From: Rhabdophis nuchalis
Lineage: Eukaryota > Chordata > Lepidosauria > Squamata > Natricidae
Direction: 5' to 3'
Length of the DNA: 64,000 bases
Assembly: GCA_039707465.1 (NCBI GenBank)
Contig: CM077647.1
Coordinates: 120,322,610-120,386,609 of the forward strand
Positions 20,667 to 31,935 of the stretch are shown here, piece by piece. The notes beneath the pieces are model-generated. The model was not told the origin of the DNA. It ran no database searches and saw only the letters and a list, made by a program, of their open reading frames with translations. How positions within the stretch are numbered: position 1 is the stretch's first letter; the number at the start of each line of letters is the position of its first letter. Position numbers and translations under genes: made by a program.

Positions 20667-21560
20667 AAAATGTTTCAGCACCTTCTGTAATCTGGTGAGC
20701 AATTCTGTACGGCTGGTAGCAGATACTAAAACATCATCAAAGTAAGGTATGATGCCAGGGACTCCATAAAAGCCATTCCATTAGGCTCTGGGAGAACCCT
20801 GGCACTACACTAATTCTAAATTGAAGCCACTTACACCTCTGTGTATTATGATTGTCTGAGCCTCTGCTGTTTCTTCATCTACCAGCAATTGCTGATATGC
20901 CTGTGCCAGGCCAGCTTTGCAAAAATATTGCCTCTCCCTAGCGAGTGGAGTAGATGCTGGACCACCAGCACAGGGTAAGCATGGGCAGATAGGGTGCGAT
21001 TCAGGGTACATTTATAGTCAGCACACAAGCAAATGGACCCATCTGGTTTAATTGGGGTCACAATGGGAGTTTTCCATTTGGACTGATCCACAGGTTCTAG
21101 TATCCCCTGCTCAATCAGTTTATCCAATTCAGCATCAACTCTAGCTTTGAGTGCAAAAGGCACTTGATGTGGTTTCATTTGCACAGGGGCCATGCTGGGG
21201 TCTAAATTAAATGACACCAACTTCCCTGTATAAGTGCCTAGTTCCCTTCAAACACCTCAGAAAATGCCTTTCTAATATATCCAACTGAGAGGGTTGTATT
21301 TGGTGAATGTCACTAACTTTTAACCCCAGTGCTTCAAACCACTCTAATCCCAGGAGGCTAGGCAACACCCCTTCAACCACAACTAAAGGGAGACATTCTC
21401 ATATATTGTTGAACCCTGAAATATCCACTACCAATTATATGGATATAGAAGGGACAAGCCTTTTAATAGTATTCCAGGACACTATGGAGGTGGCAGAACC
21501 TGTGTCCACCTCCATTACATAGTCAACTCCTTCAATTTGTACTGTTAATTGAATTTTCTT
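20667..21560 (-). pseudogene. Gypsy protease and RT palm remnant
   Basis: On the minus strand the protease-like block EVDTGSATSIVSWNTIK (about 21450-21520) has the D-T/S-G active-site triad. RT follows (21220-20880): MVSFNLDPSMAPVQMKPHQV, LIEQGILEPVDQSKWKTPIV and PIKPDGSICLCADYK, then the IPYFDDVL motif (YxDD) at about 20730-20750. Frameshifts lie near 20880 and between protease and RT. The frame runs into the L1 at 20649. Confidence 0.82.
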
Positions 21561-21639
21561 TTTAAGGCCATTATTAGTTTGACTGATTATATCCTCTGAT
21601 CAGGTATGGACAGTGTGACAGTCATTTCCTAGACAAGGA

Positions 21640-22450
21640 TTGTTAGCTGGGGGCCATCGGCTCATTTGGAAATTTGCCGGCTGCGTTGTAGCAGGCATTG
21701 CGAAGCCCTGCATACTTGGGCAAGGTGATCCTTCCTATTGCAACGCTGACAGACTGCTAATTTAAATCAGCAATCGCTTCGGGAATGATTCTCCCTACAA
21801 CTGAGGCAGTGCTCATAACATGGTTTTCCCCCAGGCTTCCAAGTTCTCTTCCTCTCTTCCTCCACTCGTTTAACCTCCTCCTCTTCTGTCTCACAAACCC
21901 CATCATTTTGGTGAATCTCAGTCTAGGAACGGGAACTAAATTCTTGTTGTTTGGTTGGCTCTGAGTAGTTTGAATGGCAACTAATGACTTCTCGGACATC
22001 TCGGCTGCCCTAGCCTCATCCAGCACTGACTGGAATGTTAAATCAGGCTTTGCTAGCAACCTCCATTGTAATTTTAAATCTCGGACCCCACAGACTAGGC
22101 AATCTTAAAAGGGCATCATCCAAGTGTTTAAATTCGCAGTTCAAAGTAGAAGATCTCAACGCAGCCACATAATGATTAATTGATTCCCCTTCAGCCTGGT
22201 TCCTTCTATGAAAGGCATGACAATGAGCTATTTTAGAAGGTGTTCGGGCATAGTGGTTTTCTAATTTAGACTTCAGAGTTTCCCAAGGTGCTTTGTGAAT
22301 AGATGTCAGTGCCATTAATGATCTCGCAGTGTCACCAAACATCGTTAAAAAATAAGCACATTTTCGCTCATCTGAAATTTCTGAAAATTCATGTGCCCAG
22401 AAGAAACACTCAAATCTTGCTATATACAACTCCCATGTTTCCGAATTTGT
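21640..22450 (-). pseudogene. Gypsy gag and nucleocapsid remnant
   Basis: The piece at 22429-22043 has FECFFWAHEFSEISDERKCA, FLTMFGDTARSLM, WETLKSKLENHYA and FHRRNQAEGESINHYVAALR, the retrotransposon gag (capsid-like) pattern. After a frameshift, 22059-21757 has DLTFQSVLDEARAAEMSEKS. Two zinc knuckles follow: C-L-S-C-x3-H-x4-C (about 21780-21815) and C-Q-R-C-x4-H-x4-C (about 21715-21755), with a stop between them. It is not functional. Confidence 0.8.
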
Positions 22451-22603
22451 ACTGAAAGGTGAAAGCCATTGGCGAAGCCATCTCCATTACCACCAATAGA
22501 GTCTGAGGTAACACTGTCTTTCCTCAGACAGTTAGTCACTAGTGGAGCAATCCGCTTCCACAGATTTTACAACTTAACCAGCTGATTATTGAATCCCACC
22601 CTC

Positions 22604-22611
22604 ATCGCCAC
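22604..22611 (-). other. Candidate primer-binding site of the Gypsy element
   Basis: Read on the minus strand, the base after the 5' LTR is followed by TGGCGATGAGGG, starting within three bases of the LTR end. A TGG start directly after the LTR is the usual form of a tRNA primer site. I cannot say which tRNA would match. Confidence 0.4.
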
Positions 22612-22613
22612 TT

Positions 22614-22825
22614 TGTTGTGTTTAATTATAAGGGTCAGGATTCAATAACTTAGGCAAAGGCTCAGTTAAGTCAACTTCTTTATTAGGCAACAGAAAACGG
22701 CAACTTCAAACACAAGTAAAACATGAAGCGCCTTTAAATACCCCACTGTCAACCATGATCAATCAATCAGAGACAGGCATTACTCCCACTTAAATGGCAG
22801 TCAATCCACATCTCAATACTCAACA
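22614..22825 (-). repeat. 5' LTR of the Gypsy element
   Basis: A 212-bp repeat with TGTTG...CAACA ends matching 1705-1935. It differs by several substitutions and one deletion of about 15-20 bases before GCCTTTAAATACCCC. The divergence between the LTRs indicates an old insertion, older than the L1 with its exact duplication. Confidence 0.88.
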
Positions 22826-22859
22826 AACGTGACTACAAAAAAATCGATCTTTTCAAGCC

Positions 22860-25800
22860 CAAATGACAAGAGAGATTGGGAATATTATTTGAATATGCCC
22901 AATCAATATTGAGGGGCTCAGCAGATCCAAGAGCCAATATGTTTCCAAACTTTTATTGGACAGTAACATATGGCTATCAAGAAACACACATAGAAAACAA
23001 AGGACAGCAACTCAGCAGAGGCAAGATTCATGATTATAACCTGTTGGGAGCCACCTACCATCCCAGCTATGGTGCAGCTACACATGTTAAAAGAAATATA
23101 GAAAATGATTTCTTAATGTCAGCCTCTACAAACAATATTTATTTGTTTGTTTGTTTCTTTGTTTTGTCTTTCATGTACAAGATAACAGGAATAAGAATAA
23201 ACATGAATAAGGACAGAGGAAATGGGGACTAATAAAAGTGGACAGTAGGACAGGCACGTTCGGCATGCTCGTGCACTTCTGCACTAGGTGGTCTAACAAT
23301 AGTGAACATCTATAAACCACCTTTTGGCAGCAGGGCCACCGCATGTCCTGAAAATCAAGCCACACCCAACAATCTATGCAAGCAACTTAAATAGCCATCG
23401 TGTTAATTGGAAATATCGTTCCACTGATGACAACAGTGAATTATTGCCCAACAAGAAGGCCCAAACTTCAACAAAGTCCAGCTGACTTTCATTGCTAAAA
23501 ACAAGGACACATTTAAATCAGTAGCATGTAATTACAAAAACAATGCAGACTTGTGCTTTGTCACAGAAAGATCAAACTTGCAGCCAGTCCTGAAAAAAGG
23601 AAAGTAGTGGGTATATTCCCACACAACCTATCTTGCTAGAAGTTGAACTTTAAATTCTCTTAATTCATTCTATTCCTAAACCCAAATAGAACTTTCAAAA
23701 AAGCCAATTGCTCCGAATTTGCCTAAAATCTTGATAAAACTATATGATGGATTCCATCAAGTAGTCAGCACTATCATTACTATTACTATCAGCACTATTC
23801 ACTATTTGTGAAAGCAATAATCATCTCAGCAAAAAGACAGATACCTTGAGTGTTTAGAAAAGAATATATCCAAGGATGGAATGAAGAAACCGAAGGACTC
23901 TACCAGACCTTCCTACAGAGTGGTAATCTGGAGATCGCCAGTGATCTCTTACACAGCTTGAATGCAGTTTGACGTAAGAAGTGGGAACAATACACAGAAT
24001 CACTAAATTTCAAATATAGCAGGAAAGCTTGGAACCTATTAAGGAAATTGGGTGGAGCTAGACAACCCAATGGCAAACACCCAATATCAGTTCTGACTAA
24101 ATAGTCTCTTGAGTTGTATCTCTCCAAGGGTGAAAAGACACCCCACTCTCATCAATTAAGCCCTTTCAGGTTTTCATGGTCAGGCAAAATGCTTTCTAAG
24201 TATTCTAGTCCCTTCTCTATAAAGCAAATTGACACTGCCATTGGTAGTTGGAAATGTGGTAGAGCACCAGACTTTGGTAGCATTCATGCAGAAATCCTGA
24301 TAAACTCTGGGAGGCACACAGAGTTGGACTGGAAAATTTCTCTCAGATGTAGTTTTCAACAGCTGCTTCATTCAGTAGTTTTCAATAGTTTTCAATTCCC
24401 ACCAGAATTCCAAAAAGCTAAAATGACATCACTTCTAAAACCTGGCAAACCACAAGACAGAGTTGAAAGCTACCCTTTTGAACTCCTGCTACAAACTCCT
24501 GGAAAGATTACTTATAAACAGAGTAGGTTCCATAATAGATGAACATTCTCCTGTGGAACAAGATAGGAGCTGTGTAGACCAGGTGCTAAGCGTAGCAGGC
24601 TACATTGAAGGAGGATTCCAATGAGTCTCAAAACCACAGCTGTATTTGTCAACCTAATTGAGACAGATGCTTAGTTGGAAGGACCGGCTGATATACAAAC
24701 TGTGCCATATTATCCCTGAAAAAAATCTCTGATGACTAACTAATAACATGCTTAGTGATAAAACATTTCAGATAATGGGAGACAGCATAAGTAAGATAAG
24801 GTAATTAAACAACAGTCTCCCACAAGGCTATTCAACTTAACACATATCAGATATGCTGGTGACAAGGGGTGACAATTTTGGATACGCTGATGGCATAACA
24901 GTATAAGAAAAATACATGAAGGTTGCAAACAGCTCTTCCCCAAAGATCTTAAAATCTTAGGAAAATTCTTCACTGACTGAAGGCTTACTCCTAGCACCAG
25001 TAAAACAGTAACCACATACTTCCACCTTAACAATAAACTAGCATACGAAGCCCCAAAGGTCTAATTAAATATCTTATTCCCCTATAATCCCCATTCAAAG
25101 TATTTTGGAGAAACATTGACGGGACTGTAGTCTCTCCTATAGAGAATATGACAGCTAAAATAAATACTAGGAACAACATACAACATTTTTGTAGAACTAA
25201 ATGAGGAACTTCAGCTGCTACCCTCAGGTCATCAGCTACAAAGGTTGGTCTACTCCACAACAGAATACTGTGCCCCTATATGGCTCAATAGTTGCCATAC
25301 TATTAAGCTAGATGCCAGACTCAATGACACATTGAAGATTATAAGTGAATATATTAGAACCGCTCCAACTTGCTGGCTTCCTTTTCTGAGCCATATAGCA
25401 CACCAGTTTCACAAAGGCAAGATGCACTACTGAGAGAATATAGAAAAAGTATGAACAATTTAGTCTTACTGATGCATGCCGAGCTCCCTCATTTATTTGC
25501 TAGAAGACTCAAATGGAAGACCATACTGGCACTTGCACAACATCTGCCCAACAATTTTAACACAGATTTCCAATGGAAAGCCAAATGGGTTTCTGAATGC
25601 CCAGACATAGGCAGACACACTTTGAACTACCATGTTAGCAATGGACAATTCTGAATAGGATTTGTACCTCATATGGTGTCTGCCAGGACTCTCTGTATAA
25701 ATGGAGCATAGAATTGTTCCCTCAGTGTGACTGCTGGAATCCACATCAAACTGTAGGTCACATTGCGACTGGCTGTAAATTGAGGGCATATACTGGTTCA

Positions 25801-25860
25801 GTATCTGATTTATTTTTATAAAAACAATGTGGTACTTCAATTGTTAGCTGACCTAGATAT
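22860..25860 (+). mobile_element. Decayed Ingi/Vingi-like non-LTR retrotransposon
   Basis: Fragments in EN-RT-C-terminal order on the + strand. EN pieces include GYQETHI (about 22970), VNIYKPPFGS (about 23300) and ADLCFVTERSNLQPVL (about 23550). The RT has CYKLLERLLINRVG (about 24490) and GYIEGGFQ. The C-terminal part has STTEYCAPIWLNSCHTIK (25250), ALLREYRKSM (25425) and a zinc-binding C-x-C-x8-H-x4-C segment at about 25725-25790. Stops and frameshifts are frequent and no intact ORF remains. The order and motifs fit I-superfamily elements of the Ingi/Vingi type; the clade call is tentative. Confidence 0.6.
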
Positions 25861-26397
25861 TGATATTTGAATATAGATCTTTTAAACATTTATATTTTAC
25901 CATGTTTTGTTAATCTAACTGAGATGTTAATATACCATGTATGATATACCATATGCTAAATAAACGTGTACTGTATTGATGTGAGTGTCAGAACTGCCCA
26001 GCTAGCATTACTATAAATCTTTATTACCCTTAATAGTTTACTGAAGTAGTTTTCAAAATGTTATCTGTTCCGGAAGTCTGTTAAGTCAAATAAATATTTT
26101 GAAATTTTCTTAATGTAAATTCAAATACAGTAAATATCAATAGATATAATTACATATCCCAAGCTCTTTGGGATCCACAATCATTTTTATGAATGTAAAG
26201 CTGTCCTAAGATTAGAGAAGTTCAGAGAGCACCAAGGACCCTTCATTCCTTTTTTGCCCACTAGAAAAAAACAACAACTTGTAAAGCTTTTGCATGATGC
26301 AAATGTAATTGATTGGTGCAACATTCTTGTTGCGAGTCAGGCAGTTGTGGGAAGATCTTGGTAAAGATAATCAAGCAACAAATTTGCAAAAACCTAG

Positions 26398-26690
26398 AAG
26401 CAAATAAACCATTGGAGGCTTTCAAAAAGAGACTGGATAATCATTTATCTGAAATGATATAGTGCAGGGGTGTCAAACTTGCATCATCACAGTATCATCT
26501 TATGACGTATCAGGACTCCCCCCCCCTTAGCTAAACTGGCTGGGGGCTGGGCCAGCACATCACACATTTGACCAGTGGCACGAGTTTGACATCCTTGATA
26601 TAGTCTTCTGCTTGAGCAAGGAGTTGGACTAGAAGACCTACAAGGTCCCTTCCAACTCTAATAGTCTATATTCTGTGTTCTACAAGCTAG
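26398..26690 (+). mobile_element. CR1 3' end, interrupted by a MITE
   Basis: Flanks of the MITE join as a normal CR1 3' end: GGAGGCTTTCAAAAAGAGAC, then GATAATCATTTATCTGAAAT, then after the MITE GGAGTTGGACTAGAAGACCT and the TCCCTTCCAACTCTAATAGT tail. There is no coding capacity left. The same 3' end recurs at 29209-29500, 29722-29860 and 47338-47672. Confidence 0.78.
26465..26598. mobile_element. hAT-like MITE inside CR1 3' end
   Basis: Terminal inverted repeats CAGGGGTGTCAAACT and AGTTTGACATCCTTG bound about 134 bp. The flanking ATATAGTG and ATATAGTC differ at one position, an 8-bp target duplication of hAT type. It holds a C-run (26519-26526) and no ORF. Confidence 0.72.
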
Positions 26691-27149
26691 AAAAGTTGTG
26701 GGTAAACATTTTTTCAGAGGTAACTATCAACCATCCATCAATAACCTTAACCCTAAATAATTCATTTGCTGGGGGGGGGGGAGCGAGATAGTCAAAACAA
26801 GTGAATAGCATCCACAGGTGCATGAAATTCACTGGCAGATACCTTCATTACAATACTTTGACAAAAAAGTCTTCAGAAGTCATGACAGATTGGGGCATGG
26901 AAGCAGATGAATGATGAGAGTTGAGTCTTGCAGACAGAACTGCTCCATTCCTGCTGCAGCTCTATGATTGGTTGATGTTTTTAACACAAATTACCGATGT
27001 GGAGAAGAATGGTTTTCTTTTTATGATACTTTGTAATAGGAGCATATTGACAGATCACAACTAGGCAAAACTCTTGATTATTTTCTATCAAGTCTGCATT
27101 GAATTTTAGCAACCCCACAGGTAGATAGCCTGGATGATCTGCCCCTAAT

Positions 27150-27345
27150 TTGCCCCTTTCAGACCTTATAACAGCACACCCATCATTGCTGTAATTGACT
27201 TTTACTTTCGATTGTCTTATTCTTTTTTACCTTTCCTTTGTCCCAGCATAATGGACTTCTAGAGAAACAAAGTCTTCACACCACCCCGAGTCCCTATGGG
27301 GAGAGGGGGCGGTTTATAAATATTAAATTATTATTATTATTATTA
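27150..27345 (+). mobile_element. L2 LINE 3' end
   Basis: The conserved L2 3' terminus CACCCCGAGTCCCTATGGGG, then AGAGGGGGCGGTTTATAAAT and an (ATT)n tail, is plain. The upstream 130 bases are too diverged to bound precisely. It lies just upstream of the MAP3K14 CpG island. Confidence 0.65.
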
Positions 27346-27599
27346 TGTAATGTGTCCAAAATATAATTTGGACCGGATTATCTGTGCCACAAGTGACAAC
27401 TCTGACTTGATTGGTTACATGATCTATTATTTTGTTTACTTGGCATTTTTAGTTTTCTTTAATATTAAATTTCCAAAGTGTCAATGCTCTTTATCTTGTT
27501 TCTTCTAGCTTCCTCTTTCAGGATCTATGGCACAGAAAATCATTGCGTGCATGTTTCTGACATGGATGTTATAGACACGTCATGCCATCTTAATATTCT

Positions 27600-28560
27600 C
27601 CATTAAATGTGTACAGTCAGTTTTCACTTCCGCTTAGGGAGGAGGAGAAGAAGGAAGAAGAAAAAGAAGACAAAAGATGTAAAAAAAACCAACAACAACC
27701 AGGAGACTGGCCAGCATTTCTCGGTAGCCCGAATGATTTAAAAGAAATCACGAGCGCTGGCGGGCACCGATCTGAAAAGAGGCGGGATTGGAAGGATTGA
27801 GGGACAAGCCACGCCGAGGAGGTTCTATGTGACTGACGTAACTGCTCTTACAAGCGAATGGCCGACCGGCTTCCTCGCGATTTGGTGATTGGCCTTCCCC
27901 CGCGCGGGAGCTGCCGTCAGAGGCGGGATTAGAAGCTAACGGGAGGACCTGATTGCGCGATGGGCGAGGCGGGGGCGGGGGCGGGGGCGGTTTTCTCCTT
28001 CCCCTCTCTCCGTGGCCGTCCACTTTCTTCATAGTCTGAGGTTGAGCTGCGGAGGAGGCTGCAGGTGGTCGCCCGGATTCTCTTTCTCCCCCCCCCCCGA
28101 CAGGTGGGTTTCTGCTCTGCGCCGCCCCCACTCGGCTGGTTATGACGGATCCCTGTTTCTGCTGTCAGAAATGAGTGGGGGGGGGGAGAGAGAGGAGCGA
28201 CACGGCTTCTTCACACAATCCCTTTTTATTTTTATTTATTCGCTTTTTTTTTTTTTTTTGCATTCAGCCTCTCGCTTTATCTTTGTACCTCGCTTAACTG
28301 TCCGTAGAATTTCTTTTCCATCGCCCCGTTTAACTTCGGAATGCCGGAACCGCTTCTTGCGCTCCGCCGACTGAGCGCCCCGGGAGGAGGAGTTAAATAC
28401 GGAGGGAAGTGAGCGGCGTCTGAGGATCGGTCCCCTTTTCCCAAACTCCCAGACGTTGCCATTGCTGCAACCCGATCCCGCCGCCTCCCTTCCGCCCCCG
28501 CAGGTTTTCTGTAACTGAAAGGTGCCTGACCTTCGCTAGGAAGTTCCTCCCCGCGAAACA
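27600..28560 (+). promoter_or_regulatory. MAP3K14: CpG-rich putative promoter and non-coding exon 1 of MAP3K14
   Basis: This roughly 1-kb stretch is far richer in G+C and CpG than its AT-rich surroundings. It holds tandem GC boxes at 27969-27990 (GGGGGCGGGGGCGG-type, Sp1-like) and an inverted CCAAT box (ATTGG) at 27888-27892. A plausible splice donor, CAG|GTGGGT, lies at 28103/28104 and could end a non-coding first exon joined to the acceptor at 45443. It lies about 17 kb upstream of the start codon, in the right orientation, and is the only CpG-island-like stretch on the 5' side that does not belong to a transposon. That it is the MAP3K14 promoter is inference. In human a divergent antisense transcript starts at this promoter, so bidirectional activity is possible. 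Confidence 0.65.
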
Positions 28561-29083
28561 GGGGGGAACAAAAGTGTTCGTGATGTTGTGCTGTCTGGGA
28601 GTTCTCAAAGTCGTATATCATTTGCAACACTTTCACTTTCTCATTGCTTCTCCTTCCGTTTTATACAGCAAAATCATTTTATATGTGCGCCGTGGCCCTT
28701 TTTTGGTGGTCGCACTACCAACCAGAAGAATGTCTCTCTCTGAGCGTTGTCTGTCTCATTTTGGCGGAACCAGCAAAGCCCCGAATTCCCTTATAGTTAA
28801 CGTTGTTGGGTGTTTTCTGCTACAAGTGATAGATTGGCATAATCCTTTTAAGAGTCAGATTCTCACCGAGTCTGAGTCTGGAGTCAGGCTCTTGAATCTT
28901 GCAATCTCTGAGCCTATGCATAGGTAGTCCTCAATTTATGACCAGAATTGAGCCCAAAATTTATGTTGCTGAGTGAGAAATTTGCTAAGTGATTTTTGCC
29001 CCATTGTACAACTTTTCTTGCCACAATTGTTAAGCACTACAGTTGTTAGTAACATGGTTGTTAAATAAATCTGGTTTAAATGA

Positions 29084-29086
<3 letters not shown>

Positions 29087-29129
<43 letters not shown>
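29087..29129. repeat. (GT)n microsatellite
   Basis: Twenty-one GT units in a row, uninterrupted, in intron 1 of MAP3K14. It is likely polymorphic in length. Confidence 0.95.
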
Positions 29130-29131
<2 letters not shown>

Positions 29132-29208
29132 CTGATCCAAATATAAAAGCTAGGTGAGGAAGGACGTGTGAAAAACGCTCATAAGTTACTTGTAACTTTG
29201 AACAGTCT

Positions 29209-29500
29209 TGCCCCAAAGAAGTGGGAGTCAAACTATTCTCCAAGGCACCTGAGGGCAGAACAAGAAGCAATGGGTGGAAACTAATCAAGGAGAGAAGCAA
29301 CTTAGAACTAACTTCCTAAAAGTTTGAACAATTAACCAGTGGAACAGCTTTCCTCCAGAAGTTGTGAATGTCCCAACACTGGAAGTCTTTAAGATGATGT
29401 TGGATAGCCATTTGTCTGAAACGGTATAGGGCTTCCTGCCTGGGCAGGGGGTTGGACTAGATGACCTCCAAGATCCCATCCAACTCTGCTATTGTATATA
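29209..29500 (+). mobile_element. CR1 3' end fragment
   Basis: GAGTCAAACTATTCTCCAAG, then GAAGCAATGGGTGGAAACTA and the GTTGGACTAGATGACCTCCA end identify the CR1 3' coding end and UTR. It is 5' truncated and inserted in the TIR element around it. Confidence 0.82.
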
Positions 29501-29721
29501 AGTGAATCCCCATTGACTTTGCTTGTCAGAAGGTGATCACATGACCCCAAGACATTGCAACCGTCATGGGGATGCTGCAATGGCCACTTGTGAAAAATGG
29601 TCATAAATCACTTTTTTCAGTGCAGTTGTACCTTTGAATGGTCACTAAGTGAACTGTTGTACATTAAGGACTGCCTGTATGCATTAAAAGGATACAATAT
29701 TGTATAGGGGGTAGATAATAT

Positions 29722-29860
29722 CTTTGAGTATGAAGAGATTGGACAACCATTTGTTTTAAATGGTATAGGGTGTCCTGCTTGATCAGGGCATTTGACTAGA
29801 AGACCTCTAAGGTCTCTTCCAACTCTGTTATTCTGATTCTCTGTTATCTGTTATTCTCTT
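29722..29860 (+). mobile_element. CR1 3' end fragment, old
   Basis: ATTGGACAACCATTTGTTTT, then GACTAGAAGACCTCTAAGGT and a degenerate octamer-like tail (TTATTCTGATTCTCTGTTAT). It is more diverged than the neighbouring copy. Confidence 0.65.
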
Positions 29861-29933
29861 CTAATTAAATATAAAGTAAAATCAGGCTATGCAATCAACA
29901 GCCTTAGCATAAAAGGAACTATATCTAAAATTT

Positions 29934-31935
29934 GAATTTGAATTTATTCGTATTTATATACCGCCCTATCTCCCTTGCAGGACTCGTGCACAGGCCATAA
30001 TAAAATACTGTAGACAATAAATACAATAAAATATCTTAAAAATAAATTAAACTAAGAAACCTGTGCTAAAATTACAATAGAAACCCCTACTAAAAACCAA
30101 GATTAAAACTATTTAAAAACTATGCCAGGCCAGCCACATAGAATAAGTGTGTTTTCAATGCCCGGCGAAAGAGGTGCAGATCCATGATTGTACACAGGTC
30201 AGGGGGTAGGTCATTCCGGAGGGCGGGGGCTGCCACAGAGAAGGCTCTCCCCCTGGGAGTCGCCAGCCGGCATTGTCCAGCAGACGGCACCCTAAGGAGG
30301 CCCTCCCTGTGGGAGCGGACAGGTCAGTGGGAGGTATGTGGTTGGAGGCAGTTCCGCAAATAACCAGGTCCCGTGCCATGGAGCGCTTTAAAGGTGGTTA
30401 CTAGCACTTTGAAGCGCACCCGGAAAGCCACAGGCAGCCAGTACAGCTCGCGCAGGAGAGGTGTTACATGGGAGCATCTCGGGGGGCCCAGAATCCCCTG
30501 CGCGGCCACATTCTGAACTAGCTGGAGCCTCCGGATGCACCTCAAGGGAAGCCCCATGTAGAGAGTGTTGCAATAATCCAGGCGGGAAATGAGGGCTTGA
30601 GTGACCGTGCGTAAAGCGTCACGATCTAGAAAGGGGCGCAACTGGCGTATCAGGTAGACCTGATAAAAAGCCCCCCTGGCCACGGCTGTCATATGGTCGT
30701 CCAAAGACAGCCGAGAGTCCAGGAGGACGCCCAAGTTGCAGGCCCTCTCCGCGGGAGCCAGTACCTCGCCCCCGATAGCCAGAGATGGAACCAACTGGCT
30801 ATATCGTGACGCCGGAAACCACAGCCACTCGGTCTTGGACGGGTTGAGTCGAAGCCTGTTCCTCCCCATCCAGACTCACACGGCTTCCAGGCACCGGGAC
30901 ATCACTTCGACGGCATCGTTGGGGTGGTCTGGAGTAGAGATGTACAGCTGGGTGTCATCAGCATACTGGTAGAACTCTACCCCAAAACCACGGATGATCT
31001 CACCCAGCGGCATCATATAAATGTTGAACAGGAGGGGTGAGAGGACCGACCCCTGAGGCACCCCACATGTGAGGGGCCTCGACGTCGACTTCTGCCCTCC
31101 TGCCAACACAAATTGCGACCAGTTGGAGAGGTAGGAGGAGAACCACTGTAAAACAGTGCCTCCCAACCACAACCCTTCCAGCTGGTGCAACATGATACCA
31201 TGGTTGATGGTATCGAAAGCCACTGAGAGGTCTAATAGAACATGGATAGAGGAACAACCTCTATCCTAGGCCCTCCAGAGATCTACCAACGCGACCAATG
31301 CCGTCCGTGCTATGCCCAGGTCGGAATCTGGAATCCAGGCCTAGACAGTTTCCTCCAGGTGCTGGGGGAACTGTTGCACCACCACACTCTCAACAACCTT
31401 CGCAAGGAAGCGAAGGTTGGAGACCGGACGGTAGTTGGCCAGCACAGCTGGGTCCAGGGAGGGCTTCTTGAGGAGGGGTCTCACCACCGCCTCTTTCAAG
31501 ACAGTCGGTAAGAATCCCTCACTCAATGAAGCGTTGACAATTCCCTGGAGCCAGCCTCGTGTAACCTCCCGGGAGGCCAGTACTAGCCAGGAGGGACATG
31601 GGTCCAATAAGCATGTGGTGGCGTTCAGTCACCCCAGCATCCTGTCCATGTCATCAGGAGTCACAGGATCGAACTCTTCCCAAACAAGCCAGGAGGGTCT
31701 CAAGACCTGCCCCCGTCAGCCCGCCCGGACTAAACCATTCGGAGGCTAGTTCGTCGCGGATCTGAACGATTTTATAATGCAGATAAAATCGGCATTTCTG
31801 GTTCCGCCTCCCCGCGGTGTGGTGCAGCAGTCAGAAAGTTGAGCCGGAGGAGAGAGTGATCTGACCATGACAGGGGTTCGATGACTAATTCCTCTAACCC
31901 CAGATCACACGTCCACGGGCCGGAGACAAAAACTA
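29934..31935 (-). mobile_element. L2 LINE, 5' truncated, decayed
   Basis: On the minus strand it keeps RT and C-terminal pieces: RPVSNLRFLAKVVESVV (about 31400), MAFDTINHGIMLHQLEG (31223), [19 protein letters not shown] (about 31050), [15 protein letters not shown] (about 30950), [16 protein letters not shown] (about 30560) and the C-terminal segment. The 3' end (TATACCGCCCTATCTCCCTT at 29955 on +) carries the L2 terminus. It is truncated in the EN near 31935, with several frameshifts. It lies antisense in intron 1 of MAP3K14. Confidence 0.85.

Larger units (their letters stand above)
1705..22825 (-). mobile_element. Gypsy-type LTR retrotransposon, split by nested LINEs
   Basis: Two similar terminal repeats of 212 and 231 bp, each TGTTG...CAACA on the + strand, bound gag, protease, RT, RNase H and integrase remnants in Gypsy order on the minus strand. 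The native element is about 4.7 kb after removing the L1 (14869-20649) and the CR1 composite (3653-14283). The RNase H motif VTDHK at about 14285 continues directly as PFLGLLAG at 3652, which shows that the two halves were once contiguous. All reading frames carry stops or frameshifts. The flanking 5-mers (AAAAT left, AACGT right) are not an exact duplication, so the target site is uncertain. Confidence 0.9.
28919..29679. mobile_element. Non-autonomous TIR element with (GT)n and an inserted CR1 3' end
   Basis: Termini AGGTAGTCCTCAATTTATGAC (28922) and GTACATTAAGGACTGCCTG (to 29677) are inverted copies. TATGCAT flanks both sides and is a plausible target duplication. Repeated TAAGTGA-type phrases fill the inside. 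A (GT)n tract is at 29087-29129, and a CR1 3' end (29209-29500) interrupts it. Related sequences are at 35444-35802 and about 49234-49530. Confidence 0.62.

Noticed and set aside
23040..23170. Possible cellular exon in the frame at 22876-23232
   Set aside because: Its motif order fits the endonuclease of a decayed non-LTR element, and no splice sites bound it.
27748..28131. 127-codon minus-strand frame rich in Pro and Arg
   Set aside because: It lies wholly in the CpG-rich promoter region; no domain, no splice support, and its openness follows from base composition.
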